From positions 1 to 27,790 of IMG/VR virus record IMGVR_UViG_3300045996_004584: a DNA stretch of 27,790 nt, one strand, 5' to 3'. Below the pieces are notes generated by a model that worked only from the letters and a program-made list of their open reading frames with translations, ran no database searches and was not told the origin of the DNA. Positions 1 through 8,027 of the stretch are shown here, piece by piece. A program made the translations under genes and the position numbers. The DNA is from a virus. Numbering within the stretch: the first letter of the stretch is position 1; every line of letters begins with the position of its first letter.

Positions 1-333
1 GACGAACTGGCAAAGCGGGAATTCGCCGACGAGCAGCTGAAGGCCATCCCGCAAGGGTGGCGGCTCGCCAGCGCGATCAAGGGAATGGCCCGGAAGGCTG
101 CGGCGCGGACGCTGCGGCATGCCGGTAGCAAGCTGATGTCGTGGTGCATCGGCAATGTGAAACAGGAACCAAGGGGAGCAAGCGGCGTGGCAATCACCAA
201 GCAATCCCCGAGCGCGAAGATCGACCCGGTTGCGGCGATGTTCTCCGCAGGGATGTTGATGAGCCTCAATCCTGAGGCGTCGAACGACAATTCGCTGGCC
301 GATTTCATCGCCCAGATGAAGGCGGCCGGCTGA
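1..333 (+). CDS. Terminase large subunit, C-terminal end (partial)
   Basis: The reading frame is open from the first base of the window to the stop at 331-333, so this is the 3' end of a gene starting upstream; an internal ATG at 85 is not the real start. The last ~110 residues include SKLMSWCIGNV, then TKQSPSAKIDPVAAM. That matches the end of HK97/lambda-like large terminases, where a 'W..gNv....d' segment is followed by a Lys-rich stretch, 'kID..vA' and a hydrophobic helix in the nuclease domain. The large terminase packages DNA into the prohead by ATP hydrolysis and cuts the concatemer. The next gene, the portal, overlaps the stop by one base, which is the usual packaging-portal order. The ATPase part lies outside the window and cannot be checked. 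Confidence 0.82.
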   Translation, partial: DELAKREFADEQLKAIPQGWRLASAIKGMARKAAARTLRHAGSKLMSWCIGNVKQEPRGASGVAITKQSPSAKIDPVAAMFSAGMLMSLNPEASNDNSLADFIAQMKAAG

Positions 334-1694
334 TGGGTATGTGGAGCTGGGTCGGCTCGACGATCGCGCGCTTCGGCACCGGGGAGTCCGGCAAGCTGAG
401 CGGCGCACCCGAGGATGAGGCGACCCGCAAGGCGATCTCCTATGGGTCGCGGATCGATTCCGCGGGGCAGAACGTAAACCAGAAGACCACGCTCGGCCTT
501 GCCGCTGCCTGGGCGTGCGTTCGGCTCAAGTCGGACGTGGTCGGCTCGATGGGCATGGGCGTTCACGAGAAGGCCGGCGACGGCGGGCGCGTGGATCGGT
601 CGGATCACTGGCTCTACGATCTCGTTCACGAAGAGCCGAACCGCGATCAGACGGCTCCGGAGTTTTGGGCGGGTCAGGTGGCTGCGCTAGATCTCTGGGG
701 CAACGCCTACGCCGAGAAGGAAACACTCGGGCTGCGCACGACAGCTCTGACGCCGCTCGCACCTGACCTTTGCCGCGTGGGGCGTAATTCGAACAACGAG
801 CGGATCTATCGCTATCTCGATCGCGGCAAAGTCGAGACGCTGCCGGCAGACAAGATCTTTCATATGCGCGGCTTGACCCTCGGCGGCGACGAAGGTCTGT
901 CCGCGATCGAGTTCGGGCGCCGCACATTCGGTGGCGCCATCGCCGCGAACAAGGTCGCTGGCGACACCTTCCGGACCGGGCTTCAGCTGGCCGGCTTCAT
1001 GGACGTCGCGCAGACCAAGCTTTCGCCAGACCAGCGGGCGGATCTGCTCGAAATCTTCGACGCCTTCGTGGGCGATGCGATGCGTGGCCGCATCGTGCCG
1101 CTCGAAAAGGACTTCAAGTTTCAGCCGCTCAAGATGAACCCGATCGACGTTCAGCTGCTGGAGTCGCGCGGCTGGGACGTCGAAGAGGTCTGCCGCTGGT
1201 TCGGCATGCTGCCCGTCCTGATCGGGCACGCGGCCAAGGGGCAGACGATGTGGGGCAGCGGCATCGAGCAGCTGCTGCTCGGCTGGCAGACCCTGATGCT
1301 CAACCCGCTGCTGCGGAACATCGAGACGGCAGTGAAAAAGCAGCTGCTGCCACGCGCCGAGCGCCGGAAGATCTATCCCGAGATCAATCGCGAGGCGCTG
1401 ATGGCGGCGGATAGCGCAGCGCGCGCCGCGCTGTACTCGGCCTTTGGGCAAAACGGCGTGATGACTCGCGGTGAAATGCGCCGCCGCGAAAACCTGCCCT
1501 CGCTGCCGGGTGACGACTTCCTGACGGTGCAGTCCAACCTCGTGCCGCTCGACCAGCTCGGCAAGGCGCCCAGCGCTGAGCAAGGCGCACGCTCGGCGCT
1601 GATCAACCTGCTCGGTGGCGACATCGATGCGATCATTGATGCCCGGCTCAAGGCTCTTCCCACGAGCATTGGCCCGGCTGACTTCGGAGACTGA
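333..1694 (+). CDS. Phage portal protein, HK97 family
   Basis: This 453-residue protein has the length and composition of HK97-type portal proteins, which form the dodecameric ring at the head vertex through which DNA enters and leaves and to which the terminase docks. Typical features are an N-terminal 'aW.cVrl.s..v.smp' region (LAAAWACVRLKSDVV, near residue 55), the 'l...PN..qt...F' block (EEPNRDQTAPEFW, near residue 100), the stretch KIFHMRGL, and a C-terminal 'fgmlPvlig' segment followed by 'l.NPll..iE'. It starts at an ATG overlapping the terminase stop (TGATG); a second ATG two codons later is also possible. The protease gene follows after two bases. The family assignment is secure from conserved blocks and gene order. 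Confidence 0.93.
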   Translation: MGMWSWVGSTIARFGTGESGKLSGAPEDEATRKAISYGSRIDSAGQNVNQKTTLGLAAAWACVRLKSDVVGSMGMGVHEKAGDGGRVDRSDHWLYDLVHEEPNRDQTAPEFWAGQVAALDLWGNAYAEKETLGLRTTALTPLAPDLCRVGRNSNNERIYRYLDRGKVETLPADKIFHMRGLTLGGDEGLSAIEFGRRTFGGAIAANKVAGDTFRTGLQLAGFMDVAQTKLSPDQRADLLEIFDAFVGDAMRGRIVPLEKDFKFQPLKMNPIDVQLLESRGWDVEEVCRWFGMLPVLIGHAAKGQTMWGSGIEQLLLGWQTLMLNPLLRNIETAVKKQLLPRAERRKIYPEINREALMAADSAARAALYSAFGQNGVMTRGEMRRRENLPSLPGDDFLTVQSNLVPLDQLGKAPSAEQGARSALINLLGGDIDAIIDARLKALPTSIGPADFGD

Positions 1695-1696
1695 AT

Positions 1697-2404
1697 ATGA
1701 TCCAGCTCGGCGAGTTCGGCCGCAAGCATAGCGGCGCCCTGAAGGTCCGTGACTTCGATTTCGAGATCAAGGCCGTCAATGACGATGGTAGCTTCAATGG
1801 CTACGGTTCGGTCTGGGACGTCGTCGACAGCTATCAGGAAGTCGTCGCGAAGGGCGCCTTCACGGACAGCCTCGCTGAGATCCAGCGCAAAGGCCGTCCG
1901 GTTCCGATCCTGTGGCAGCACCGCTCCAGCGAACCAATCGGCGCATGGTCGAACCTGCGCGAAGACGATCATGGGCTCTTCGGCGATGGCCAGATCCTGC
2001 TTGAGGCGGGAGCCATGGAGAAGCGCGCCTACGCGCACATGAAGGCCCGCACCGTGACCGGTCTGTCGATCGGCTACTGGGTGCGCGAAAGCAGCTACGA
2101 CGAAAAGACCGGCATCCGCACCCTGACCAAGCTCGATCTCGTCGAGATCAGCCTCGTCACGTTTCCCGCCAACGACGATGCACGGGTCGAGGCGGTCAAG
2201 TTCAAGCTCGCCCATGGCGAGCTGCCCACCGAACGAGAATTTGGGAAGTACCTGCGGGAGGCAGGCTTCTCGAAGTCGCGCGCGACATTCCTCGCGGGCG
2301 CAATCGACGAGCTGCGTCGGAAGGAGTCCGACAGCGAGGCGACCACCCCGGCCCAAAAGGCCCTTTCCGACACTCTGGCCAGCTTCTCCCTGAAGCTCGC
2401 CTAA
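1697..2404 (+). CDS. HK97-type prohead protease (peptidase S78)
   Basis: This 235-residue serine protease processes the prohead, removing the N-terminal scaffold (delta) part of the capsid protein before expansion. The S78 pattern is visible: 'f.Gy.s.f...D...e.v..Gaf' near residues 33-58, His75 in LWQHRSSEPIG, Ser124 in TGLSIGY and Glu150 in LVEISLVTFPAND. In HK97 protease and herpesvirus assemblin relatives the His and Ser are catalytic; the role of Glu150 is inferred from position. The last 65 residues (TEREFGKYLREAGFSKSRA and following) are a common C-terminal tail in this family. It lies between portal and major capsid genes, the canonical HK97 order, two bases after the portal stop. Confidence 0.93.
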   Translation: MIQLGEFGRKHSGALKVRDFDFEIKAVNDDGSFNGYGSVWDVVDSYQEVVAKGAFTDSLAEIQRKGRPVPILWQHRSSEPIGAWSNLREDDHGLFGDGQILLEAGAMEKRAYAHMKARTVTGLSIGYWVRESSYDEKTGIRTLTKLDLVEISLVTFPANDDARVEAVKFKLAHGELPTEREFGKYLREAGFSKSRATFLAGAIDELRRKESDSEATTPAQKALSDTLASFSLKLA

Positions 2405-2415
2405 GGAGACCCAAC

Positions 2416-3672
2416 ATGAAGACCAATGCCATGCTGGTCGCCGCGGCGGCCGCTGCTGTCGCGCGCGACGTCGCCACGATCCCGGAATTCGGCCGCAAGG
2501 ACGGCGGCGCCGATCCGGCCACGCTCGAACAGCGCCTCGCCCACGCGCTCGAAGAAGTGAAGGGCTTTGCCACCGAGTTCAAAACCAAGAGCGAGGCGGG
2601 CGAGAAAATCTCGACCGAGACGAAAGAGAAGGCCGACAAGGCAATCACCGACCTGACCGAGATCCGCAGCGAGGTCACCGAGCTTTCGCAGAAGCTCGCC
2701 CAGTTCAAGAGCGGCCGCGGCGGCGACGATGAGCCGGCGCTCAAGTCCCTCGGCTTCGAGGTCGCCAACCACCCGGACATTAAGGCGTACGCAGAAGGTG
2801 GCTCGAAGGGCACCGTCGGCATCACCGTCAAGGCGATCACGAGCGCAGGCGGTTCGGCCGGTGGCCTGATCGTGCCGGATCGGCAACCCGGCATCGTGGG
2901 CATGCAGCGCCCGCAGCTGCGCGTCCGCGATCTGCTGACGCCCGGCCGCACCACGCAAAACTCGATCGAGTATGCCTATCAGGCGACGCGTGTGAATAAC
3001 GCGGCTCCGGTGGCGGAAGGCGCGCAGAAGCCCGAATCGGACTACACTTGGCTGGTCGACAACGCGCCCGTTCGCACGATCGCCCACTGGGTGCCGGTGT
3101 CGCGACAGGCGATGGACGACGTACCGCAGCTGGAAAGCCTGATCGACGGCGAGCTTCGCTTCGGTCTGGACGATGTCGAGGATGCCGAGCTGCTGCTCGG
3201 CGACGGTAGCGGCCAGCATCTCGAAGGCCTCTACACGCAGGCCACGCCTTATGCGGCACCGATCGTCGTCGCTGGTGCAACCCGCATCGATCAGATGCGG
3301 CTCGCCATCCTGCAAGTCGAACTGGCCGACTATGCTCCCGACGGCGTCGTTATGCACCCGAGCGCATGGGCTGGGATCGAGCTGACCAAGGATGCGGCGG
3401 GCGGCTACATCTTCGCCAATCCGCAGGGCATTGCCGGCCCGGTTCTGTGGGGCCGGCCCGTCGTCCCGACCAAGCGGATCGGCGTGGGCAACTTCCTGAC
3501 CGGCGCATTCAAGCTCGCCGCTCAGATTTTCGATCGGATGGATACCGAGGTCCGCATCTCGGATCAGGACCGCGACAACTTCATCAAGAACATGCTCACC
3601 GTTCGCGCCGAAAAGCGGCTGGCGCTCGTCGTTCGCCGTCCCGGCGCGCTCGTGAAGGGTGCGCTCCTCTAA
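2416..3672 (+). CDS. Major capsid protein, HK97 fold, with N-terminal delta domain
   Basis: This 418-residue protein is the main shell subunit. Residues ~35-105 are charged and helical (LEQRLAHALEEVKGF, then DLTEIRSEVTELSQKL), which fits the scaffold-like delta domain removed by the adjacent protease. The HK97 core follows: GGSAGGLIVPD, a 'l.v.dll......s..y.y' segment, APVAEGAQKPESD, then PVRTIAHWVPVSRQAMDD and IDGELRFGLDDVEDAELLLGD, which are classic blocks of the family. The C-terminal part contains the 'WGRPVV.T' and 'R.....FIKNMLTVRAEKRLAL' segments. A good ribosome site (AAGGAG) precedes the ATG at 2416. An intrinsic terminator begins 14 bases after the stop, which could favour capsid expression over downstream genes. 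Confidence 0.95.
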   Translation: MKTNAMLVAAAAAAVARDVATIPEFGRKDGGADPATLEQRLAHALEEVKGFATEFKTKSEAGEKISTETKEKADKAITDLTEIRSEVTELSQKLAQFKSGRGGDDEPALKSLGFEVANHPDIKAYAEGGSKGTVGITVKAITSAGGSAGGLIVPDRQPGIVGMQRPQLRVRDLLTPGRTTQNSIEYAYQATRVNNAAPVAEGAQKPESDYTWLVDNAPVRTIAHWVPVSRQAMDDVPQLESLIDGELRFGLDDVEDAELLLGDGSGQHLEGLYTQATPYAAPIVVAGATRIDQMRLAILQVELADYAPDGVVMHPSAWAGIELTKDAAGGYIFANPQGIAGPVLWGRPVVPTKRIGVGNFLTGAFKLAAQIFDRMDTEVRISDQDRDNFIKNMLTVRAEKRLALVVRRPGALVKGALL

Positions 3673-3685
3673 TCCTGCACCTCGT

Positions 3686-3718
3686 CAGGGCGCCCGTTCG
3701 TGGCGCCCTGGCTTTTTC
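3686..3718 (+). terminator. Intrinsic terminator after the major capsid gene
   Basis: A perfect 9-bp stem (3686-3694 with 3702-3710, CAGGGCGCC/GGCGCCCTG) has a 7-base loop and is followed by GCTTTTTC. It lies directly downstream of the capsid stop and inside the late gene array. The T-run is also one arm of a second inverted repeat just downstream. Confidence 0.8.
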
Positions 3719-3748
3719 CATCGGCCGTCTCCGACCGATCGAAAAAGC
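3711..3748 (+). repeat. Imperfect inverted repeat overlapping the terminator T-run
   Basis: GCTTTTTCCATCGG (3711-3724) is the reverse complement of 3735-3748 with one mismatch, leaving a 10-base loop. The left arm contains the T-tract of the preceding terminator. The ribosome site of the next gene (AAGGAG, about 3751-3756) starts immediately after the right arm. This RNA hairpin could form only after the polymerase passes the terminator, and it may influence translation of the next gene. Confidence 0.6.
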
Positions 3749-3763
3749 TGAAGGAGACCGACC

Positions 3764-4324
3764 ATGAAGAACGCTTATGTGCTGGAGCATCATCTCGGCG
3801 ACGACGGCACCGTCACCGAAGGCATGATCCTGACCGACATCACCGAGAAGCGCTTCGATGCGCTCAAGAAGCGCGGCCTCGTGCGCGAGGCGACCGCCGA
3901 GGAGGTCAAGGCCGGCTATCAGCCGAAGATCGCCGCGGACGAAAGCGCCGGCCTCGATCACGATCGCGTGCTCGGCCTTTCCCATGCCCAGCGAGTGGCG
4001 GCCGAGGCGCAAACCTATATCGAGCAGCTCGTCGAGGAGCATGCCGAGGCGCTCCGCGCCGAAACCGAACGCGCGAATGCCGCCGAGAGCGCGCTCGCCG
4101 TCGCCCAAGGCGAACGGGACACCCTCACCGCATCCCTCACGGCCTCTGACGCCGCGCTGGCGGAAGCTCGCAAGGAGACTGCCGAAATGAAGACCGCGAA
4201 CGAAGCCGCTGAGAAGGCGCTCGGCGACGCACGCGCCGAGATCGCCGAGCTTCAGTCGGCTGCAAAGCAGGACAAGGCGCCGGCCAACAAGAAGGCGGCC
4301 GATCCCGCCAACAAGGGCGCCTGA
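3764..4324 (+). CDS. Hypothetical phage protein with C-terminal coiled coil
   Basis: This 186-residue protein is not one I can assign. Residues 1-65 look compact and globular (KNAYVLEHHLGDDGTVTEG, DITEKRFDALKKRGLVREAT); the phrase about a 'K..GLVREA..EE' helix resembles small phage proteins that sit beside the capsid gene. Residues ~75-165 are Ala/Glu-rich heptad-like sequence (EQLVEEHAEALRAETERAN and onward), a likely long coiled coil. The tail is Lys/Ala-rich and probably disordered (DKAPANKKAADPANKGA). The ATG at 3764 is chosen because AAGGAG lies seven bases upstream. Its position after the capsid gene suggests a head-associated or assembly role, but there is no direct evidence for that. 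Confidence 0.7.
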   Translation: MKNAYVLEHHLGDDGTVTEGMILTDITEKRFDALKKRGLVREATAEEVKAGYQPKIAADESAGLDHDRVLGLSHAQRVAAEAQTYIEQLVEEHAEALRAETERANAAESALAVAQGERDTLTASLTASDAALAEARKETAEMKTANEAAEKALGDARAEIAELQSAAKQDKAPANKKAADPANKGA

Positions 4325-4326
4325 TC

Positions 4327-5901
4327 ATGAGGAGCCGCGCCGCCGCTTGGGTTGCCGCCAACGGCGGCGCCCTGTTGCTCCTCTCACTCTCGGCCGTGGA
4401 TCTGGAGTTCGGGGTGCCCGTGGTCCTGAACATCATCGGCGCCACCGCGGGCTCGGTGCTCTCGTCGGCGGATCTACCCGCGGGCTGGACGTTGAACAGC
4501 GCTGCACGCACGCTGAGCGGCACGCCCAACAAGCGAGGCCGGAACGGCTTCTCGATCACCGAGACGCTGGTCGGAAAGGCAAATTCGCCCCGCACCTCCG
4601 CACTGAGGTTCGTCGTACCGGCCGCGCCGGCAGTCGCCGCTCCGCTCATGACGTCGATCGAGGATGCATATTCGAAGGGCATCCGGCCCCGAAACACTCG
4701 CGTCGCGCTGCTCGGCGATAGCATTCCCTTCGGGAATAGCTTCGCGTCGTCGCCCACGAACATCAAGCTGTACGGAAAAGGATACGGCAACTGGGCGGCA
4801 TTCATGGGCCGCCAGCGCTGGACGTTCGACCATGAGGACAATTTCGGCGTCGCCGGTGACAACACCAATGATGTCGTGAAGCGGATCGATGCGGCGTTAA
4901 AGGCCACATCGGCCGGCACCATCATTCTCGATTGCCTCACCAATGACGGGCCGAACGGCCTCAATCTGGCGACGTCGAAGGCGAACTATCAGCTGCTCGT
5001 CGCGAAGATTCTGGAAGCCGGCCGCGTTTGCGTATGCATCACGCCTCGGCCGCGCGACATCACTTCGGCGGGCCTGACGATGACCGCAGCCCAGTACCGC
5101 GATCACCTCGCTCGCCGCGACTTCGTCCTCGGCCTGCATAACCCCGCCTCGGGGATCTATGTGGTCGATATGTGGCGGTATCTCGCCGATCCCGCGAGCA
5201 CGAACGGGGCTTTTCGCGCCGCCTTCAGCTATGACGGCACGCATCCGTCAGTGCTTGGCGGATACTGGGGCGGCAAGGCGCTTGCGGAGCTGTTGGGCGT
5301 GGGACGCGGCGCGGGTCTGTTCCCCTTCCGCGACGTGTTGCCTGGCCAGAATAGCGACGTGTTCAACGCGACCTATCCCCGAGGTTGCCTCAACTCCAAT
5401 CCGATGATGCAGGGCGGCGCCACCGCGGCGACCGGCTACACCGTCTCAGGCGGCTCTGGCGTCACCGCGACGGGATCGAAGGTGAGCCCGGCAGGTGGGC
5501 GCACGGATATCCAGCAAATCGTTCTGGGCGGAAACGCCACGGCCAATGCCGACGTGTTCGACTTCTACCAGACGATCTCCGCGGCCAATCTGGCAGTCGG
5601 CGACGTGGTCGAGGCCTTTGCCGAGGTCGAGTACGACAGCCTGTCAGGCCTTTCCGCCCATGGCCTCGCTTTGGTCGACACCGGCAATTTCGCGAATTTG
5701 GTCGGCTTTCTCGCTGACAGCACTGACATCAACGCGATGCCCTTCGTCCTTCCGGAAGCGGTCTCTGGCGTGATGCGTACGCCCAAGTTCACCCTCCCGT
5801 CGACGACGCTACGGCTCGGCATGCGGGGGCGTGCGATCAACGGGCAACCTGTCGCTGGCACGTATCGCATCGGCGCCATGGCCGTTCGCAAGGTCATCTG
5901 A
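4327..5901 (+). CDS. SGNH/GDSL-type esterase, probable virion or surface-polysaccharide enzyme
   Basis: The 524-residue protein has three parts. Residues ~25-97 resemble a putative Ig-like (He_PIG) module (LPAGWTLNSAARTLSGTP). Residues ~120-325 form an SGNH hydrolase with all four blocks: Ser132 in LLGDSIPFG, Gly177 in GVAGDNT, Asn206 in CLTNDGPNG, and Asp303/His306 in YDGTHPS. Residues ~335-524 are Gly/Thr-rich and beta-like, resembling a carbohydrate-binding module. SGNH enzymes hydrolyse esters, often acetyl groups on polysaccharides. There is no convincing signal peptide, because the N-terminus is short and hydrophobic but lacks a clear cleavage site, so virion incorporation is more likely than secretion. 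It sits between head genes, two bases after its neighbour, which is an unusual place for a receptor-type enzyme. The substrate is unknown; removal of acetyl groups from host exopolysaccharide is my inference. Confidence 0.85.
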   Translation: MRSRAAAWVAANGGALLLLSLSAVDLEFGVPVVLNIIGATAGSVLSSADLPAGWTLNSAARTLSGTPNKRGRNGFSITETLVGKANSPRTSALRFVVPAAPAVAAPLMTSIEDAYSKGIRPRNTRVALLGDSIPFGNSFASSPTNIKLYGKGYGNWAAFMGRQRWTFDHEDNFGVAGDNTNDVVKRIDAALKATSAGTIILDCLTNDGPNGLNLATSKANYQLLVAKILEAGRVCVCITPRPRDITSAGLTMTAAQYRDHLARRDFVLGLHNPASGIYVVDMWRYLADPASTNGAFRAAFSYDGTHPSVLGGYWGGKALAELLGVGRGAGLFPFRDVLPGQNSDVFNATYPRGCLNSNPMMQGGATAATGYTVSGGSGVTATGSKVSPAGGRTDIQQIVLGGNATANADVFDFYQTISAANLAVGDVVEAFAEVEYDSLSGLSAHGLALVDTGNFANLVGFLADSTDINAMPFVLPEAVSGVMRTPKFTLPSTTLRLGMRGRAINGQPVAGTYRIGAMAVRKVI

Positions 5902-5902
5902 C

Positions 5903-6472
5903 ATGCGCGTGATCGTTGTCGCCCCTCCCGCGCCGGTTGTGGCGTGGGAGGCAGCGGCTCAGCATCTGAAGCTCTCGGATGACGCGAGCGATCGCGCCTA
6001 TGTCGAAGGGCTGGTCGCCGCGGTTACCGCCAATCTCGATGGTCCCAACGGATGGCTCGGCAGGGCGCTGGGCGTGCAGACGCTCGAAGCTCGCTTCGAT
6101 CTGATCAGCTGCGGTCGCTCGATCAAGCTGCCCTTCCCGCCGATTATCGAGCTTGTCGGCGTGAAGTATCTGAACGCGCTGGACGTCGAGCAGACGGCCG
6201 ACCTCGGCGATTTCGAGCTGCTTGGCCGCGAGCTGGTCGCCGCGGGTTCGTTGTTCCCGTGGGAGGGTGGATCGTTACGCCGAGAGGCGGCGCGCGTTCA
6301 ATATCGGGCTGGCTACACCACGCTCCCCGCGCCGATCGCGACGGCGATCCTGCTGATGGTCGGCGATTTGTATGCTAACCGGGCAACGTCCGTAGTGGGC
6401 ATGACAGCGGCGGAGGTGCCGATGTCGGTCACCGTTGAGGATCTGCTGACGCCGTTCCGGGTGTTCGGCTGA
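5903..6472 (+). CDS. Head-tail connector protein (HK97 gp6-like)
   Basis: I place the start at the ATG at 5903, one base after the esterase stop; a longer in-frame start at 5831 would overlap that gene. The 189-residue product shows the gp6-like connector pattern: an N-terminal helix 'a..hLkl.dd..d..ve.Lv.aa' (AAQHLKLSDDASDRAYVEGL), then LPFPPIIELVGVKYLNALD (the 'LP..Pv.sV..v.Y.d' block), and PAPIATAILLMVGDLYANR ('P..i..AillLv..lYenR'). Proteins of this family form a ring below the portal and close the filled head before tail joining. The next gene overlaps its stop (TGATG), consistent with translational coupling in the connector cluster. Confidence 0.88.
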   Translation: MRVIVVAPPAPVVAWEAAAQHLKLSDDASDRAYVEGLVAAVTANLDGPNGWLGRALGVQTLEARFDLISCGRSIKLPFPPIIELVGVKYLNALDVEQTADLGDFELLGRELVAAGSLFPWEGGSLRREAARVQYRAGYTTLPAPIATAILLMVGDLYANRATSVVGMTAAEVPMSVTVEDLLTPFRVFG

Positions 6473-6819
6473 TGGGCTTGGCAATCGGCCAACTGGATCG
6501 CCGCATCCGCATCGAGCGCCCGATCGCCGACGCCAGTTTCGACGGTGCCGGTTCGGGTGCCTGGGCGCTCGTCGCCGAGGTGTGGGCGCAGGTCCAAGAT
6601 GCACTGCCCAGTCGCGCGGAACGCCTCGCGGACGGGATCAACGTGGCGGCGCGGCCCGCCCGCGTCCGGATGCACTACCGCGCGGACGTCACGCCCAGCA
6701 TGCGCTTCGTGATGGGCGATCGCGTGATGCAGATCGTCTCCGGTCCCGCTGAGCTTGGCCGGCGCGACGGGCTCGAGTTCATGGTTGAGGATTACAGCTC
6801 GGCAGGAAACCCGGCCTGA
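6472..6819 (+). CDS. Head-tail adaptor protein (SPP1 gp16/HK97 head closure type)
   Basis: This 115-residue protein matches the Phage_H_T_join family: an N-terminal 'l.rRI.ie.p' (IGQLDRRIRIERP), a middle 'W..v.evWA.v......r.e...' (WALVAEVWAQVQDALPSRAE), and a C-terminal beta-rich end where a measured value is corrected for 'GD....I.sv' (MGDRVMQIVSGP). The family forms the stopper or adaptor ring between connector and tail. Start and stop each overlap the neighbour by one base, so the three connector genes are likely co-translated. Length is normal for the family. Confidence 0.88.
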   Translation: MGLAIGQLDRRIRIERPIADASFDGAGSGAWALVAEVWAQVQDALPSRAERLADGINVAARPARVRMHYRADVTPSMRFVMGDRVMQIVSGPAELGRRDGLEFMVEDYSSAGNPA

Positions 6820-7364
6820 TGCCGACAACGGTGAAGGGGCAGGCCGAGGTCAAGCGCTTCATCACTCGGCTTCCGGATGATCTGGAAAAGGTGCTGCGTG
6901 GTGCCGCGCGTGCCGGTGCGAAGATCGTGGCCGACGAAATCAAGGAACAGACGCCCTCCGAGGCGGTGCGCGACAATGTCCGCATCCGCTCGCAAAGGGG
7001 CGATGGGCAAATCGTCGTGAAGATCGACGTCAAGCCGGGCTGGGCGCGCTCTGTGGGGATCTGGCTGGAGTACGGCACCTCGCCGCACTTCATCTCTGTC
7101 GACGACAGTCAGCGGCAGGGGATGAGCGTTGGGCGGATCAACAAGCAAGCCGCTGAGGGCGATCGCAGCCACTCCCTGATCGTTGGCGGCAAGTTCGTCG
7201 GCGCGACCGTGTTCCACCCCGGCGCCCGCGCGCACCCGACCTTTCGGCCTGCGCTGGATCTGAAAGAGGCCGAGGCAATCGCCGCGGCGCGAGGGTACAT
7301 CAACAGCCACGTCAAGCCGTCGGGCATCGTGGCTCCTGCCGATGCCGGGGGAGACGAAGAGTGA
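6819..7364 (+). CDS. HK97 gp10-like tail component
   Basis: The 181-residue product fits the HK97-gp10_like family. It opens with a helix carrying FITRLPDDLEKVLRGAARAGA and IVADEIKEQTP, which is the typical 'l..lp....kal..al..ga..v....k..tP' pattern. This is followed by a beta-strand region with a WLEYGTSPHFI motif ('.EyGT....ap.Pf.rPAl') and later HPTFRPALDLKEAEA. Members act in tail completion or head-tail joining. The C-terminal 25 residues are an extra tail. The start overlaps the previous stop (TGATG), and the next gene starts within its stop. Confidence 0.87.
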   Translation: MPTTVKGQAEVKRFITRLPDDLEKVLRGAARAGAKIVADEIKEQTPSEAVRDNVRIRSQRGDGQIVVKIDVKPGWARSVGIWLEYGTSPHFISVDDSQRQGMSVGRINKQAAEGDRSHSLIVGGKFVGATVFHPGARAHPTFRPALDLKEAEAIAAARGYINSHVKPSGIVAPADAGGDEE

Positions 7365-7762
7365 CCGGGGCTGACATCATCGGCGCGCTGCTGCTCGCCG
7401 ACGCGCCTGTTCTCGCATTGGCGCCGGCAGGGCAGATCAAGGAAGATCGCCTGCCCGACGATGCGCCGTTGACCGCGCTGCTCGTGCGTACGGTCAGCTC
7501 CGTAGATCGGCAAACCCTGAAGCTCGGGCAGTTCGTCCGACGGACCGATCGCATCGCGGTGACGGTTCGCGCGGCCGATGTCCGCGCCCGAAAAGCGGCC
7601 ATGGCCGCAGTGCGAAAGTGCTGTGCTGGACGGACCGGCGACCTCGGCGGCGCACTGCGCGTGTCGATCCTGACGGCAGGCACCGGGCCATCGCTCAACG
7701 GTCCGGGCAACAGCTTCGAACAGACCCAAGATTTCCGCGTCAGCTTCGACGCGATTGCCTGA
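7361..7762 (+). CDS. Tail terminator/completion protein (DUF3168-like)
   Basis: The start is a GTG at 7361 overlapping the previous stop by four bases, preceded by a GGGGGAGA-like ribosome site. The 133-residue product has the size and position of tail terminator proteins (lambda gpU/HK97 gp11 type), which cap the tail tube and fix its length. Visible pattern: an N-terminal helix GADIIGALLLADAPVLALAPAGQIKEDRLP, described here by position (residues 3-32), a central beta region with IAVTVRAADVRARKAAM, and an end FEQTQDFRVSFDAIA like the 'Q...Dy.v.y..' strand of the family. No strict motif exists, so the call leans on gene order. Confidence 0.72.
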   Translation: MTGADIIGALLLADAPVLALAPAGQIKEDRLPDDAPLTALLVRTVSSVDRQTLKLGQFVRRTDRIAVTVRAADVRARKAAMAAVRKCCAGRTGDLGGALRVSILTAGTGPSLNGPGNSFEQTQDFRVSFDAIA

Positions 7763-7772
7763 GGAGAAGACG

Positions 7773-7958
7773 ATGAGCACCAAGAAGACTGGCTACGTGC
7801 CGACCACTTTCACCGACGCCGGCACCGAGACGACTTACGAAGGTGGCAAGGAACACGATTTCGAGCCCGGCGCCTACGCCAATTACAAGCACGCGGGCCT
7901 GATCGGCGAAAAGCCGAGCGCCAAGGCTGCATCCGACAAGGGCGGCACCACCGCCTGA
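7773..7958 (+). CDS. Small hypothetical phage protein between tail terminator and tail tube genes
   Basis: I choose the ATG at 7773, eleven bases after the previous stop, because GAGGAGA lies just upstream; an earlier in-frame start at 7755 would overlap the preceding gene. The 61-residue product is hydrophilic, with TFTDAGTETTYEGGKEHDFEPGAY near residues 12-35 and a charged, Ala/Lys-rich end. I do not recognise its family. The 'F..G......G....i..G.y.nY..aGL' appearance resembles short phage proteins that carry an N-terminal beta-hairpin fold. It is expressed with the tail genes by position. Confidence 0.7.
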   Translation: MSTKKTGYVPTTFTDAGTETTYEGGKEHDFEPGAYANYKHAGLIGEKPSAKAASDKGGTTA

Positions 7959-7967
7959 CCAGCTCAG

Positions 7968-7981
7968 CCGCCCTCGGGCGG
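7968..7981 (+). repeat. Short GC hairpin between small gene and tail tube gene
   Basis: CCGCCC TC GGGCGG is a perfect 6-bp stem with a 2-base loop in the 69-base gap before the tail tube gene. No T-run follows, so it is not called a terminator; it could affect mRNA stability. Confidence 0.4.
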
Positions 7982-8027
7982 TTGATCCCTGCCGGCTCCG
8001 CCCGGCGCGCCCACAAGGAGAAAATTG

